Shown: piece by piece, positions 44,491-52,434 of the stretch | Numbering within the stretch: position 1 is the first letter of the stretch | Layout: each line of letters opens with the position of its first letter | Assembly (NCBI GenBank): GCA_049514215.1 | Contig: JBEKVI010000012.1 | Span: 25,191-89,190, forward strand | Direction: 5' to 3' | DNA: 64,000 nt | Source: BOG-994 sp049514215 | GTDB lineage: Bacteria; Pseudomonadota; Gammaproteobacteria; Burkholderiales; Burkholderiaceae_D | The notes under the pieces: generated by a model | What the model was told of the DNA's origin: nothing | Databases searched by the model: none | The model's input: the letters and a program-made list of their open reading frames with translations, nothing else | Program-made: the position numbers and the translations under genes

Positions 44491-44840
44491 ACCAAGAACA
44501 CGACCGGGAAGAGCGCATCATTGCGTGTTACCGCGAGATGGCCAAAACCAGCGACGAGATGTTGCGGTTCGCCCAAAGCGGCGATTGGGACGCTGTGATT
44601 GCCGGCGAGAAGCGCTGCGCTATCCTGGTTGCCGAACTCAAGCAGCTCGGGAACCTCGTACCCGAGGATGAAGAATTGCGCGCCAAAAAGCGCGAGCTGA
44701 TTCGTGCCGTACTCGCCAATGACGCCGCGATCCGCGATTTGGCCGAGCCGCGGATTCACGCCTTGGAAATGAAGCTGCGCACCCCCAAGAATGCCCGCAA
44801 GCTCGCTTTGGCCTATGGTGCGGCCTTGCGACCCTACTGA
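44487..44840 (+). CDS. fliT: FliT-like flagellar chaperone
   Basis: A 117-aa all-helical protein whose place after fliS fits FliT, the FliD export chaperone. Sequence similarity is low, as usual in this family: a first helix with IIACYREMAKTSDEMLRFAQ, GDWDAVIAGEKRC, and a Lys-rich C-terminal helix. ATG 44487 overlaps the fliS stop (ATGA) and follows AGGAG. The assignment rests on size, fold and position. Confidence 0.75.
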   Translation: MNQEHDREERIIACYREMAKTSDEMLRFAQSGDWDAVIAGEKRCAILVAELKQLGNLVPEDEELRAKKRELIRAVLANDAAIRDLAEPRIHALEMKLRTPKNARKLALAYGAALRPY

Positions 44841-44861
44841 AGATGTGCGAGGTGCATCAGC

Positions 44862-45089
44862 ATGAACCTGATCGCCTCGAGTTTGTCCTATTCAAGTCCT
44901 GACGCGGCGCAGCTGACGGGTGAATTTCCTTCCCCCGTTGGCGAAATCAATCGCATCGAGCCCTTGCGTCCGGTCACGCCGCGCAAAAAGCGCGGACCGA
45001 CCGGCTCGCGGCCCTCGGAGAAGCCCGCGGCTCCGCGGCGCAAAGCCCCGCTGGGGCCGGGCCGCATCATCGACGAATACGCCCGCTAG
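44862..45089 (+). CDS. Small basic protein of unknown function in the flagellar operon
   Basis: A 75-aa protein, not recognised. The N-terminal third is polar (MNLIASSLSYSSPDAAQLTG), the middle very basic and Pro-rich (TPRKKRGPTGSRPSEKPAAP), and the end is GPGRIIDEYAR. It has a fair ribosome-binding site (GAGGTG, 9 bases before ATG) and sits 21 bases after fliT and 36 before the fliK-like gene, so it is probably translated with them. No membrane or signal segment. Confidence 0.6.
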   Translation: MNLIASSLSYSSPDAAQLTGEFPSPVGEINRIEPLRPVTPRKKRGPTGSRPSEKPAAPRRKAPLGPGRIIDEYAR

Positions 45090-45125
45090 ACGGACCGACA
45101 TTTCACGTACACGGGCGACTTCAGC

Positions 45126-46259
45126 ATGGATTCCCTTAGCGCATCCCTAACGCTTGCCGAAATCTCGGTCCTCTCTGGATTGGGCCAGGCGCAGACGGGC
45201 AGTGCATCGCCAAGCCCCACGCAAGCGGCGCCCTTGGCCATGGGGCAGCTCGTCCAGGCCCAAGTCGTCACCACCGGCCCTCAGGGAACCATGGTCAAGA
45301 TCGGCCAGCAGGGCTACTTGCTGCAACTGCCCATTGATGTCGAAGCCGGGCAGACGCTCGATTTGCAGGTCTTTCAGACCACGCCGGTATTGACCCTTCG
45401 TCTTATGACCGACACCAATGGGGCGCCGCCGACGGCGACCCAGGTGAATCTGAGTCATTCGGAAGCGCTCACGATTCTGGCCGAATCGCTTCCGAGCCCA
45501 AGCGCATCCAGCGCCCCGCCGCTTCTGGCCACTCCCGGCGCAGCAAATGCGCAGGACATGGGTCGGGCGATCGCAACCCTGATCCAGGAGCAGTTCGAAA
45601 ACCCGCAGACCCCTGGGGCCACCTTGGCGGCTGCTGGCACCTCGAGTCCCATCGACTCCGAAGGGCCAGCGTTTGATCCTACGTCCTTAAGCTTGGCCAC
45701 CTTGCCCTCGACCGAGGCGAATTCGGCTGGCGGCGCGCTTCCTGCCTCGGGCGCAGCGAATGCGAGCGCAAGCCTGGTCAACGACACGGCCCATGCCAGC
45801 GCATCGAGTCTAGTCGCCTTTGCGAGCGGACCGGCGGCCCCGTCGTCGGCCGCCTCGGCGATATCGAACCCGCCGGGCAGCTCCGGGCAAGCGACCGATG
45901 CCGCAGCGCTCGCGGCATCGGCACGCCCGCCCGCGACGGCTTCGACTCTGTCTCCCGCCAGTTGGCAAGGGCAGGTTTTCCCCGGGCTTGCCGCCGAGGT
46001 CCAGATCGAACCCGATCATAAGCGTGCGGCCTTCGACGCTCCATCGCTGAACGCCTGGCGCGCCACGCTCAAGTTGACCCTTCCCCACCTGGGTCAAGTC
46101 AACGCCCAAGTGATGTGGAACATGGGCGGACTTCGGATCCATGTCGACGCTTCTGATGCGCAAACGGCAGAGCAGCTTCGCGACGGCAGCGGCGATCTGC
46201 TCGAGACGCTGCGTAGTCTCGAGATGCGCGTACAATCCATGGGAGTGCGACATGCCTGA
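45126..46259 (+). CDS. fliK: FliK-like hook-length control protein
   Basis: A 377-aa protein with the Flg_hook (FliK C-terminal) domain at about 290-370: LKLTLPHLGQVNAQVMWNMG, LRIHVDASDAQTAEQLRDGS. The centre is long, Ala/Ser/Pro-rich and probably disordered, as in FliK rulers. It overlaps a stand-alone FlhB C-terminal domain gene by 8 bases. Because another fliK could follow fliJ outside the window, this may be a paralogue rather than the main FliK. Confidence 0.75.
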   Translation: MDSLSASLTLAEISVLSGLGQAQTGSASPSPTQAAPLAMGQLVQAQVVTTGPQGTMVKIGQQGYLLQLPIDVEAGQTLDLQVFQTTPVLTLRLMTDTNGAPPTATQVNLSHSEALTILAESLPSPSASSAPPLLATPGAANAQDMGRAIATLIQEQFENPQTPGATLAAAGTSSPIDSEGPAFDPTSLSLATLPSTEANSAGGALPASGAANASASLVNDTAHASASSLVAFASGPAAPSSAASAISNPPGSSGQATDAAALAASARPPATASTLSPASWQGQVFPGLAAEVQIEPDHKRAAFDAPSLNAWRATLKLTLPHLGQVNAQVMWNMGGLRIHVDASDAQTAEQLRDGSGDLLETLRSLEMRVQSMGVRHA

Positions 46260-46584
46260 GTCGCAGAAGATGCCGATGGCGGCCGCCTTGCGTTATGACA
46301 AGGGTCAGTCTGCACCACGTGTCACTGCCAAGGGCCGGGGTGCCGTGGCGGAGGAGATTATCCGCCGCGCTCGCGAATCCGGAGTGGCGCTGCACGAATC
46401 TGCCGAGTTGGCCGCGATGCTCATGGAGGTGGATCTGGATCAACCGATCCCGCCTCAACTGTATCGCGTCGTCGCCGAACTGCTGGCCTGGATCTATCGC
46501 ATGGAAGGCGTGATTGATCCCACCAAGGTCGGCGCGGCCCAACCCAGTCCGATCCACCGCATTGCCGCTACCGAACATGGATGA
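46252..46584 (+). CDS. Stand-alone FlhB C-terminal-domain protein
   Basis: A 110-aa protein matching only the cytoplasmic domain of FlhB downstream of its self-cleavage site: AAALRYDKGQSAPRVTAKGR, EEIIRRARESGVALHESAEL, IPPQLYRVVAELLAWIYRME. It lacks the membrane part and the NPTH motif. FlhB sets the switch from hook to filament export together with FliK; a free copy beside a fliK-like gene suggests a role in that switch. It overlaps both neighbours by 8 bases. Confidence 0.85.
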   Translation: MPESQKMPMAAALRYDKGQSAPRVTAKGRGAVAEEIIRRARESGVALHESAELAAMLMEVDLDQPIPPQLYRVVAELLAWIYRMEGVIDPTKVGAAQPSPIHRIAATEHG

Positions 46585-47338
46585 CTCTGGAAGCCCATCT
46601 TCTTCGCCCGAATCCGAACGCGACGAGCGCTTTCGCGTTGCTTCCCGAGCAGAACGAATCTCGATTCTCAACCGACTGTGCGAAAAGCGTTCACTCGTTC
46701 GGATCCACGCCGAAGGTGGCGCCGAGACCCTCATTAGCGCGCTCCTTTTCGTAGACGCCGAGAACGGCCAGATCACGGTGGACGGTGGTCGTGACGAACA
46801 GGTCAACGAACGACTCGCCGAGGCCGAATGCTTGACGGCGATCACGGACCTTGAGGGCGTGCGGGTCCAGTTTCAGCTCCAGGGCGTGCGCCTTGCCGAA
46901 TACGAAGACGGCGCGGCGTTCGAGGCCACGCTACCGGCATCGATGCTGCGCTTTCAAAGGCGCGAGTTTTTTCGTATTGCACCCCCTCCGAACCGCCCCA
47001 TCGTGGTCCTGGTGCGCTCCGGAGCAAACGGGCCCCTGACACCACCGATCACCGCGCGCAGCGTCGACATCAGCTGCGGAGGAATGGTTCTGCTCATCGA
47101 AGGCGAGATGCGCGGGCTGGAGTCAGGCCAACTCTTGTCCCGGACTTCGATCACGCTGCCCGACGTGGGAAGCATCGAGACCGCGCTGGAGGTCCGCAAT
47201 TTTACCTACCAGAGGGACATGGGGCCCAAGGGCACGACGCGCATCGGCTGTCGCTTCGTCGGTCTGGATCTGGGCGATTCCGCCCGCATACAGCGCTACA
47301 TCAACCGCTTGGAAGTCGAGCGGCGGCGGCGCACGTAG
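46577..47338 (+). CDS. ycgR: YcgR-like PilZ flagellar brake protein
   Basis: A 253-aa cytosolic protein with an N-terminal YcgR domain (about 20-120) and a C-terminal PilZ domain. The c-di-GMP-binding residues are intact: RxxxR at R129-R133 in QRREFFRI and DxSxxG at D164-G169 (DISCGG). In E. coli YcgR binds the motor when c-di-GMP is high and slows swimming. ATG 46577 overlaps the stop of the preceding gene by 8 bases. Confidence 0.88.
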   Translation: MDDSGSPSSSPESERDERFRVASRAERISILNRLCEKRSLVRIHAEGGAETLISALLFVDAENGQITVDGGRDEQVNERLAEAECLTAITDLEGVRVQFQLQGVRLAEYEDGAAFEATLPASMLRFQRREFFRIAPPPNRPIVVLVRSGANGPLTPPITARSVDISCGGMVLLIEGEMRGLESGQLLSRTSITLPDVGSIETALEVRNFTYQRDMGPKGTTRIGCRFVGLDLGDSARIQRYINRLEVERRRRT

Positions 47339-47794
47339 ACCCAAGCGCACCTCGTGGGCCGCGTGACCGCGGCGCTCACTACGGCATGCCCTCTTGATGT
47401 GTTACTCCGCCGTCATCGATGACGGCACGATGGCTTTGGCCCATCGACGACCCCATCTGCCTGAGCGGCAGGCCCCACGCATTCACGAGGCCCAGGGTCC
47501 GTCTCGAGAGACCTGCCTGCTCTGCTCGATCGAATCTCGACCCGAAGCAATGTCCGCGCCGCATCTCGCCTTGCTCTCGGATTCCTGTCGAGGTGACTGT
47601 AATTTCTACGAGTGGCATTCACGAAACGCTTGGGGGAGGATCAAGAATTCGGCGGCTCGGAGCGAGCGGCATCCGTTGATGGCCCGCGAGCGCGATCTGC
47701 TCTCTGCCGGCAAGTCTCCGCGGGTCCGTGCGCCGGCCGCATAGGGGACCGTCCTTTTGCGCGACTCACCGGGCCTTGATTCCAGGAGTCAGTC
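47339..47794. other. 456-base gap, no gene supported
   Basis: An open frame 47394-47744 (116 codons) begins MMCYSAVIDDG but has no ribosome-binding site or recognisable domain, and overlapping frames of similar length exist on both strands. Nothing else is seen apart from the ribosome-binding site of the lipoprotein gene at the right end. Confidence 0.45.
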
Positions 47795-48628
47795 ATGCAA
47801 AGTCGTTCTGTCGCGTACCTCGCCCTTTCTCTCCTTGCGGCAGGTTGTATCGGTCATAACAATGTGGTCGGTCAGCGGCCCTCGAACGAGCCTCCGGCAC
47901 CCTCGCCCGGCCCGGCTCCTAACCCCACAGGCGCATCGCCCTCCCTTCTGGGCGGAATTTTTCAAGGTACGCTCACTTCAACCCCGAACAGTACGACGCA
48001 GTCGGTCTTTGCGATCGACGAGCCGGACACCTCGTTCCAGTTCGCCGCGGCCGATTGCACTTTCTACTATCCGACGAACAATCAGTTGCCCATCGTCAAT
48101 GGCCAGGAGAACGGGTTTACCGTCACCCTCACGGCCTCGCAGCCGTTTCGCTGTAACAACGCGGCCGTGACGACCGTTTGGTCCAACGGACAGACCACCG
48201 AAAGTGACTCCATCGTGGCCAGCTTCGCTTTGGCCAAGAGCATCTCGGGGAATTACACCACGGCCAGCGATGCCGGCACGTTTTCGATGAGCTATAACCC
48301 TGCTTACATACGCTCAGCCACCTTGTCGCGCGTGGCCGGTTCGTATACGAGCACGGGATGGACGGGAACGGTCGATTCGCACGGCGCGCTGACGGCCACT
48401 GATGGGGGTGGCAGCTACACGGGGACGGTTCTTCCCGATCCGTCGGATCCGACCCACGACATCTACGCGGTATCGATCCTCTACGCAGCAACAGGCGGTG
48501 GCACCAGCAGCTTTTCGGGGTTGGGAGCCGTGGTGGACTCCGCCACCCTGAAGGATGGGATCCTGCTCATCGAGGCACTCGATTCCGTCACTGGACGCTC
48601 TCTCGTGCTCGTGCTCTCTAAAGCGTAG
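47795..48628 (+). CDS. Putative lipoprotein of unknown function
   Basis: 277 aa with a lipoprotein signal peptide: lipobox LLAAGC with the lipidated Cys at residue 18. A Pro-rich linker (PPAPSPGPAPNPTGASPS) follows, then a Ser/Thr/Gly-rich beta-type region with two more cysteines (ADCTFYYP, PFRCNNAA). Probably anchored in the outer membrane. No family is recognised. CAGGAG precedes the ATG. Confidence 0.8.
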   Translation: MQSRSVAYLALSLLAAGCIGHNNVVGQRPSNEPPAPSPGPAPNPTGASPSLLGGIFQGTLTSTPNSTTQSVFAIDEPDTSFQFAAADCTFYYPTNNQLPIVNGQENGFTVTLTASQPFRCNNAAVTTVWSNGQTTESDSIVASFALAKSISGNYTTASDAGTFSMSYNPAYIRSATLSRVAGSYTSTGWTGTVDSHGALTATDGGGSYTGTVLPDPSDPTHDIYAVSILYAATGGGTSSFSGLGAVVDSATLKDGILLIEALDSVTGRSLVLVLSKA

Positions 48629-48695
48629 GCGTGCGAAGTGGACGCAGGAGGCGGTGTTGCGAGGGTCCGCTGGGTCGGATCCGTGTCGGGCCGTC

Positions 48696-50003
48696 TTATC
48701 CCGGCGAATCCCGGGCCAGGCTTGCGACAATCTCCTCCAGGAGCGTCCTTGCGCGACCGCTGAGATCCGACTCGAGAGCGCCGCTGAGCTCGACCACAAG
48801 TCGTCTTAGTCGGTACGTGACCTCGTCGGCGACCGCCCGAGCCTCGAATTCCGCGTGGGCGCCTTCCTCTTCCAAGGCGAACACGCCTGAAAGAGCCTCG
48901 ACTGCGCCCGTGGCTGAGATCGATTTTTGCACGGACCAGAGAATCGACTCGACCCGAGCCAGCAGAGCGCCCTCCTCGACGCTGCGTTGAGGTGGGGTAT
49001 TCGCCTGCAGATCGGCGGCGATCCGGTGTGAGACATCGCGCGCCCAGACGAGGGTCTCGGAGACCGTGCGACGTTCCACGTCCGTGAGCATCTCGGAGAA
49101 CACGGTATGTCGGCTTTGTGCATGAATCACGTTGACGTATTCGCGAGGAAACTCGCCTGGGACCAGGCGCGTGGCGATCGAGGCTCTGACGAGCCCATGC
49201 TCGGCATCGAGGAGAAGGGCCGCAATCGCCTCGGCAACCAACAACGGTCGCGCCAACGGGGTGATCGCATCTCCCTTTGCCGCGTCGGGATAACCGCTCC
49301 CGTCGAGACGCTCATGCGATTGTCGAATCGCCTGAGCGACATCGTGGCCTGAGCGCGCCAGTTCCAGCACCGCGCGCGAACCCAAAACCGGGTGTTCCAT
49401 GATCCTTTGCTCCATGTCCGAGGATAGCCTTCCCTCGAACAGCTGGGGATCCATATAGAGCTCTCCGACATCATGGAGCATTCCGGCGTGCACCAAACGC
49501 TCCCGCGCGCGCTCGGGGATGGCCGAGGTTGACGCAAGCGCGAGGGCGATTGCTGTGACCGCCACGGCGTGGGAGTGCCGTTCCCGGGGACCGTGTCGCA
49601 GCACGCTAATCAAGAGCAGTTCGGTGGGATTGGGCGTGGCTGCGCGAATGGCCGTCACGACGGCGTCCAGCGACGGCGCCACGAGGCGGCGAAAGGCTTC
49701 GTTTTCGGCAACGAGCGATTCGATGACCTCGAGCGTCCCCGAAGTCTGAACGGGATCGCTGCAGAGAATGCAAAGCTCAATCGGCTTTCTCAGTCGCCGA
49801 TCGGAAAGTCGCTCGATCAGATGGGCATCGACGGGTTTGCCTGCAGCCCAAAGCTTCATTCCTCCGACATCGTAGATGTCTTCGGATGCATGGACCTCGC
49901 ACTCTTCGGTCGTCCTTAGGATCGCTGCAAGCAGATGCGGGTTGGGATAGGAAAACAGACTCGCTGCCCCAGGCGAGGCGGCCGTCCTGACTCTCGTAGC
50001 CAT
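48696..50003 (-). CDS. HD-GYP domain protein (c-di-GMP phosphodiesterase-like)
   Basis: A 435-aa cytosolic protein with an HD-GYP domain at about 130-310. H177-D178 (HDVGE), H204 (EHPVLGS) and GYP 237-239 are present. The usual HDxGK lysine is Glu (E181), and the HHE pair is S229-H230-E231, losing one expected metal ligand. c-di-GMP hydrolysis is therefore uncertain. The first 120 residues are unassigned. ATG 50003 is preferred over an in-frame start at 50090. It is divergent from the MHYT gene. Confidence 0.85.
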   Translation of the reverse strand: MATRVRTAASPGAASLFSYPNPHLLAAILRTTEECEVHASEDIYDVGGMKLWAAGKPVDAHLIERLSDRRLRKPIELCILCSDPVQTSGTLEVIESLVAENEAFRRLVAPSLDAVVTAIRAATPNPTELLLISVLRHGPRERHSHAVAVTAIALALASTSAIPERARERLVHAGMLHDVGELYMDPQLFEGRLSSDMEQRIMEHPVLGSRAVLELARSGHDVAQAIRQSHERLDGSGYPDAAKGDAITPLARPLLVAEAIAALLLDAEHGLVRASIATRLVPGEFPREYVNVIHAQSRHTVFSEMLTDVERRTVSETLVWARDVSHRIAADLQANTPPQRSVEEGALLARVESILWSVQKSISATGAVEALSGVFALEEEGAHAEFEARAVADEVTYRLRRLVVELSGALESDLSGRARTLLEEIVASLARDSPG

Positions 50004-50132
50004 CTTATTTTCCCCGCGGTCTTGACTGATCAGCTCTGCTTGCCCCGCAGCGGCGGGATTTGCGCGTAACGGGCCCTGTGGGTAAGGCATCGGCCCTGAG
50101 TACTTTCCGAAAGCCGTTTCCCATACGCATTC

Positions 50133-50159
50133 TTAAGTTGTAGTCACCAGGGTCGATAG
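50133..50159 (+). promoter_or_regulatory. Sigma28-like promoter of the MHYT-GGDEF-EAL gene
   Basis: TTAAGTTG (50133-50140), 11 bases, GTCGATAG (50152-50159): 6 of 8 matches in each box against TAAAGTTT-N11-GCCGATAA with exact spacing. Start near 50167, leader about 59 bases. Confidence 0.5.
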
Positions 50160-50225
50160 CTCGGTTAGCGGCATTGGCCGCGCATCCTTGCTACTCCATA
50201 GAACTTACACCTAAGAAAGAAAAGT

Positions 50226-52391
50226 GTGTTGATCTTCCTGCCCGCGCGCTACGACCTCGCCGTCGTCGCCGCTTCCATTCTGATCGCCGCCTTCGCCTCG
50301 TTTGTCGCGCTGGACCTGGCCAAGCGGGTGCGCGCCCATGAGCGCAAAATTGCGATCACGTGGTGGGTGGTGGGTTCGATCGCGATGGGGACCGGTATCT
50401 GGAGCATGCACTTCGTGGGCATGCTCGCATTTTCGTTGCCCATCTCGCTCGGCTATACGCGGTTTCTGACTTTCGCCTCGTGGGCCGCCGGCGTGGCCGT
50501 CTCCGCCCTTGCGCTCTATCTGGCGAGCCGACGCGAACTGACCGTGGCTCGATTGTGGGGCGGCGCCCTCGTGATGGGTTCGGGCATCTGTGCCATGCAC
50601 TACATGGGAATGGCGGCCCTCGACATGGCCCCCGGCATCGACTGGGATCCGGTCTGGGTCGCGGCCTCCATCGTTATCGCCGTGGGCGCGTCGGCTGCGG
50701 CCTTGTTCCTCTTTGCATGGCTACGGGGTCTTCACGGCAGTCGCGGCCGTGTCCTCCAGATGCTAGCCGCCCTGGTAATGGGGCTGGCCATTAGTGGCAT
50801 GCACTACGCCGGAATGGCTGCAGCCCGCTTTCCTGCCGACTCCTTCTGCTTGAGTGCGGGCGAACTTGCCGGACACGATCTGGGCGTCCTGATTTCCGTC
50901 GCGTCGATCGGGCTTTTGTCCATGACACTATTCACCTCAACACTCGACGCGCGGATGAGAAGCAAGACGGTGCTCCTGGCGAAATCGCTCCAAGTGAGCA
51001 ACGCGCAACTGAAATCGGCAAACGAGAAACTGCAGCAGCGGGCCTTCCTGGATCCCCTCACCGGGCTGCCCAACCGGCTCCTTTTTGAGGATCGCCTGGG
51101 TCAGGCTTTGCACCGGATCGAGCGCAAGGGTGCGCGCAGCGGTGATCACGACGCCGCGCTCGCGGTCCTTTTCGTGGACCTGGACGGATTTAAGCCCGTC
51201 AACGATTCTCTCGGACATGCTGCGGGCGACGATGTACTAAAAGAAGTCGGTGCCCGCCTGCGTCACTGTGCACGCGATGGCGACACGGTCGCCCGCATCG
51301 GCGGCGACGAATTCCTGGTCTTGATGCAGCAGGTCGCGCACGTGCCGGACAGCGTCGCACTCGCCCATCGGATTGTCGAAACTTTGGCAGCCCCCTTTGA
51401 CATCCACGGCCGGCACATCGAGATCTCGGCATCCGTGGGGATCGTCGTCTATCCGGATCAAGTCCAGACCGACAACCTAGTCGCTCTCGCTGATGCGGCG
51501 ATGTATGCGGCCAAGCGCGCGGGCGGGAACACCTACGCGCTCTACGAGGCGCAAATGCATGAGGGCGGAAACCAGCTCAATCTCCAGATGGACTTGCGCC
51601 ATGCCATCGCCTTGGGACAACTCGAACTCCACTACCAGCCCAAGGTCGACGGGCGCGATGGCCACCTGACCGGGTGCGAAGCGCTGTTGCGCTGGCATCA
51701 TCCCACACAGGGCTCGATCAGTCCGGTTGTTTTCATCCCGCTTGCCGAGCGCAACGGCTTGATCGGCGCCATCGGTAACTGGGTCATCGAGGAGGCCTGC
51801 CGGCAGGCCAAGGCGTGGACAGAAAGGGGACTGTGTCTCTCGGTTGCGGTCAATCTGTCAACGTATCAGTTGCGTGAGGAGGATCTTGTCGAGCGCATCG
51901 GTCGGGTCCTGTTCCGTCATCAGCTGGATCCATCGCAGCTGCTGTGCGAGATCACCGAGTCCGCGGCCATGGACGATGTCCGGATCACGCAGCGAACGCT
52001 CGAGGAGCTTGCTCGCATCGGTGTCTTTCTCTCCATCGACGATTTTGGGACGGGCTACTCGAGTCTCACCTACCTGCGCCAGCTGCGTGCCCACCAGCTG
52101 AAGATTGATCGCAGCTTTATCGGCGATCTGGAAAGCTGTAACGATGCTTATGCCATCGTAAGTGCGGTCATTCGCCTGGCCCACGCGCTGGGTTTGAGGG
52201 TTGTCGCCGAAGGCGTTGAAACCCGGGGACAGCACGCGCTACTAAGCCTTTTGAGCTGCGACGAGATGCAGGGATATTTTTTCGCCAAACCGATGCCGGC
52301 GCACGCCTTCGAAGAGTGGGCTCGCCAACGGACCGGGATGGGTCCCGAGATCGCGGGCTCCAATCCCATCCTCCTAAAAAAATGCGCCTAG
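50226..52391 (+). CDS. MHYT-GGDEF-EAL membrane signalling protein
   Basis: A 721-aa inner-membrane protein. Seven helices (1-240) carry the MHYT sensor motifs SMHFVGM, AMHYMGM and GMHYAGM, thought to sense diatomic gases through copper. A GGDEF domain follows (motif GGDEF 359-363, intact), then an EAL domain (EAL 485-487, DDFGTGYSS and EGVET intact). Both synthesis and breakdown of c-di-GMP are possible; one usually dominates. GTG 50226 starts it, and it runs convergent to the multi-PAS GGDEF gene. Confidence 0.92.
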   Translation: MLIFLPARYDLAVVAASILIAAFASFVALDLAKRVRAHERKIAITWWVVGSIAMGTGIWSMHFVGMLAFSLPISLGYTRFLTFASWAAGVAVSALALYLASRRELTVARLWGGALVMGSGICAMHYMGMAALDMAPGIDWDPVWVAASIVIAVGASAAALFLFAWLRGLHGSRGRVLQMLAALVMGLAISGMHYAGMAAARFPADSFCLSAGELAGHDLGVLISVASIGLLSMTLFTSTLDARMRSKTVLLAKSLQVSNAQLKSANEKLQQRAFLDPLTGLPNRLLFEDRLGQALHRIERKGARSGDHDAALAVLFVDLDGFKPVNDSLGHAAGDDVLKEVGARLRHCARDGDTVARIGGDEFLVLMQQVAHVPDSVALAHRIVETLAAPFDIHGRHIEISASVGIVVYPDQVQTDNLVALADAAMYAAKRAGGNTYALYEAQMHEGGNQLNLQMDLRHAIALGQLELHYQPKVDGRDGHLTGCEALLRWHHPTQGSISPVVFIPLAERNGLIGAIGNWVIEEACRQAKAWTERGLCLSVAVNLSTYQLREEDLVERIGRVLFRHQLDPSQLLCEITESAAMDDVRITQRTLEELARIGVFLSIDDFGTGYSSLTYLRQLRAHQLKIDRSFIGDLESCNDAYAIVSAVIRLAHALGLRVVAEGVETRGQHALLSLLSCDEMQGYFFAKPMPAHAFEEWARQRTGMGPEIAGSNPILLKKCA

Positions 52392-52434
52392 CCCGCCTGG
52401 GCCTTCGAGCCGCCCGGGGCAACGGGCGTCGCGC

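Noticed and set aside
47394..47744. 116-codon open frame between ycgR and the lipoprotein gene
   Set aside because: No ribosome-binding site, no domain, and competing frames of similar length; GC-rich chance frame more likely.
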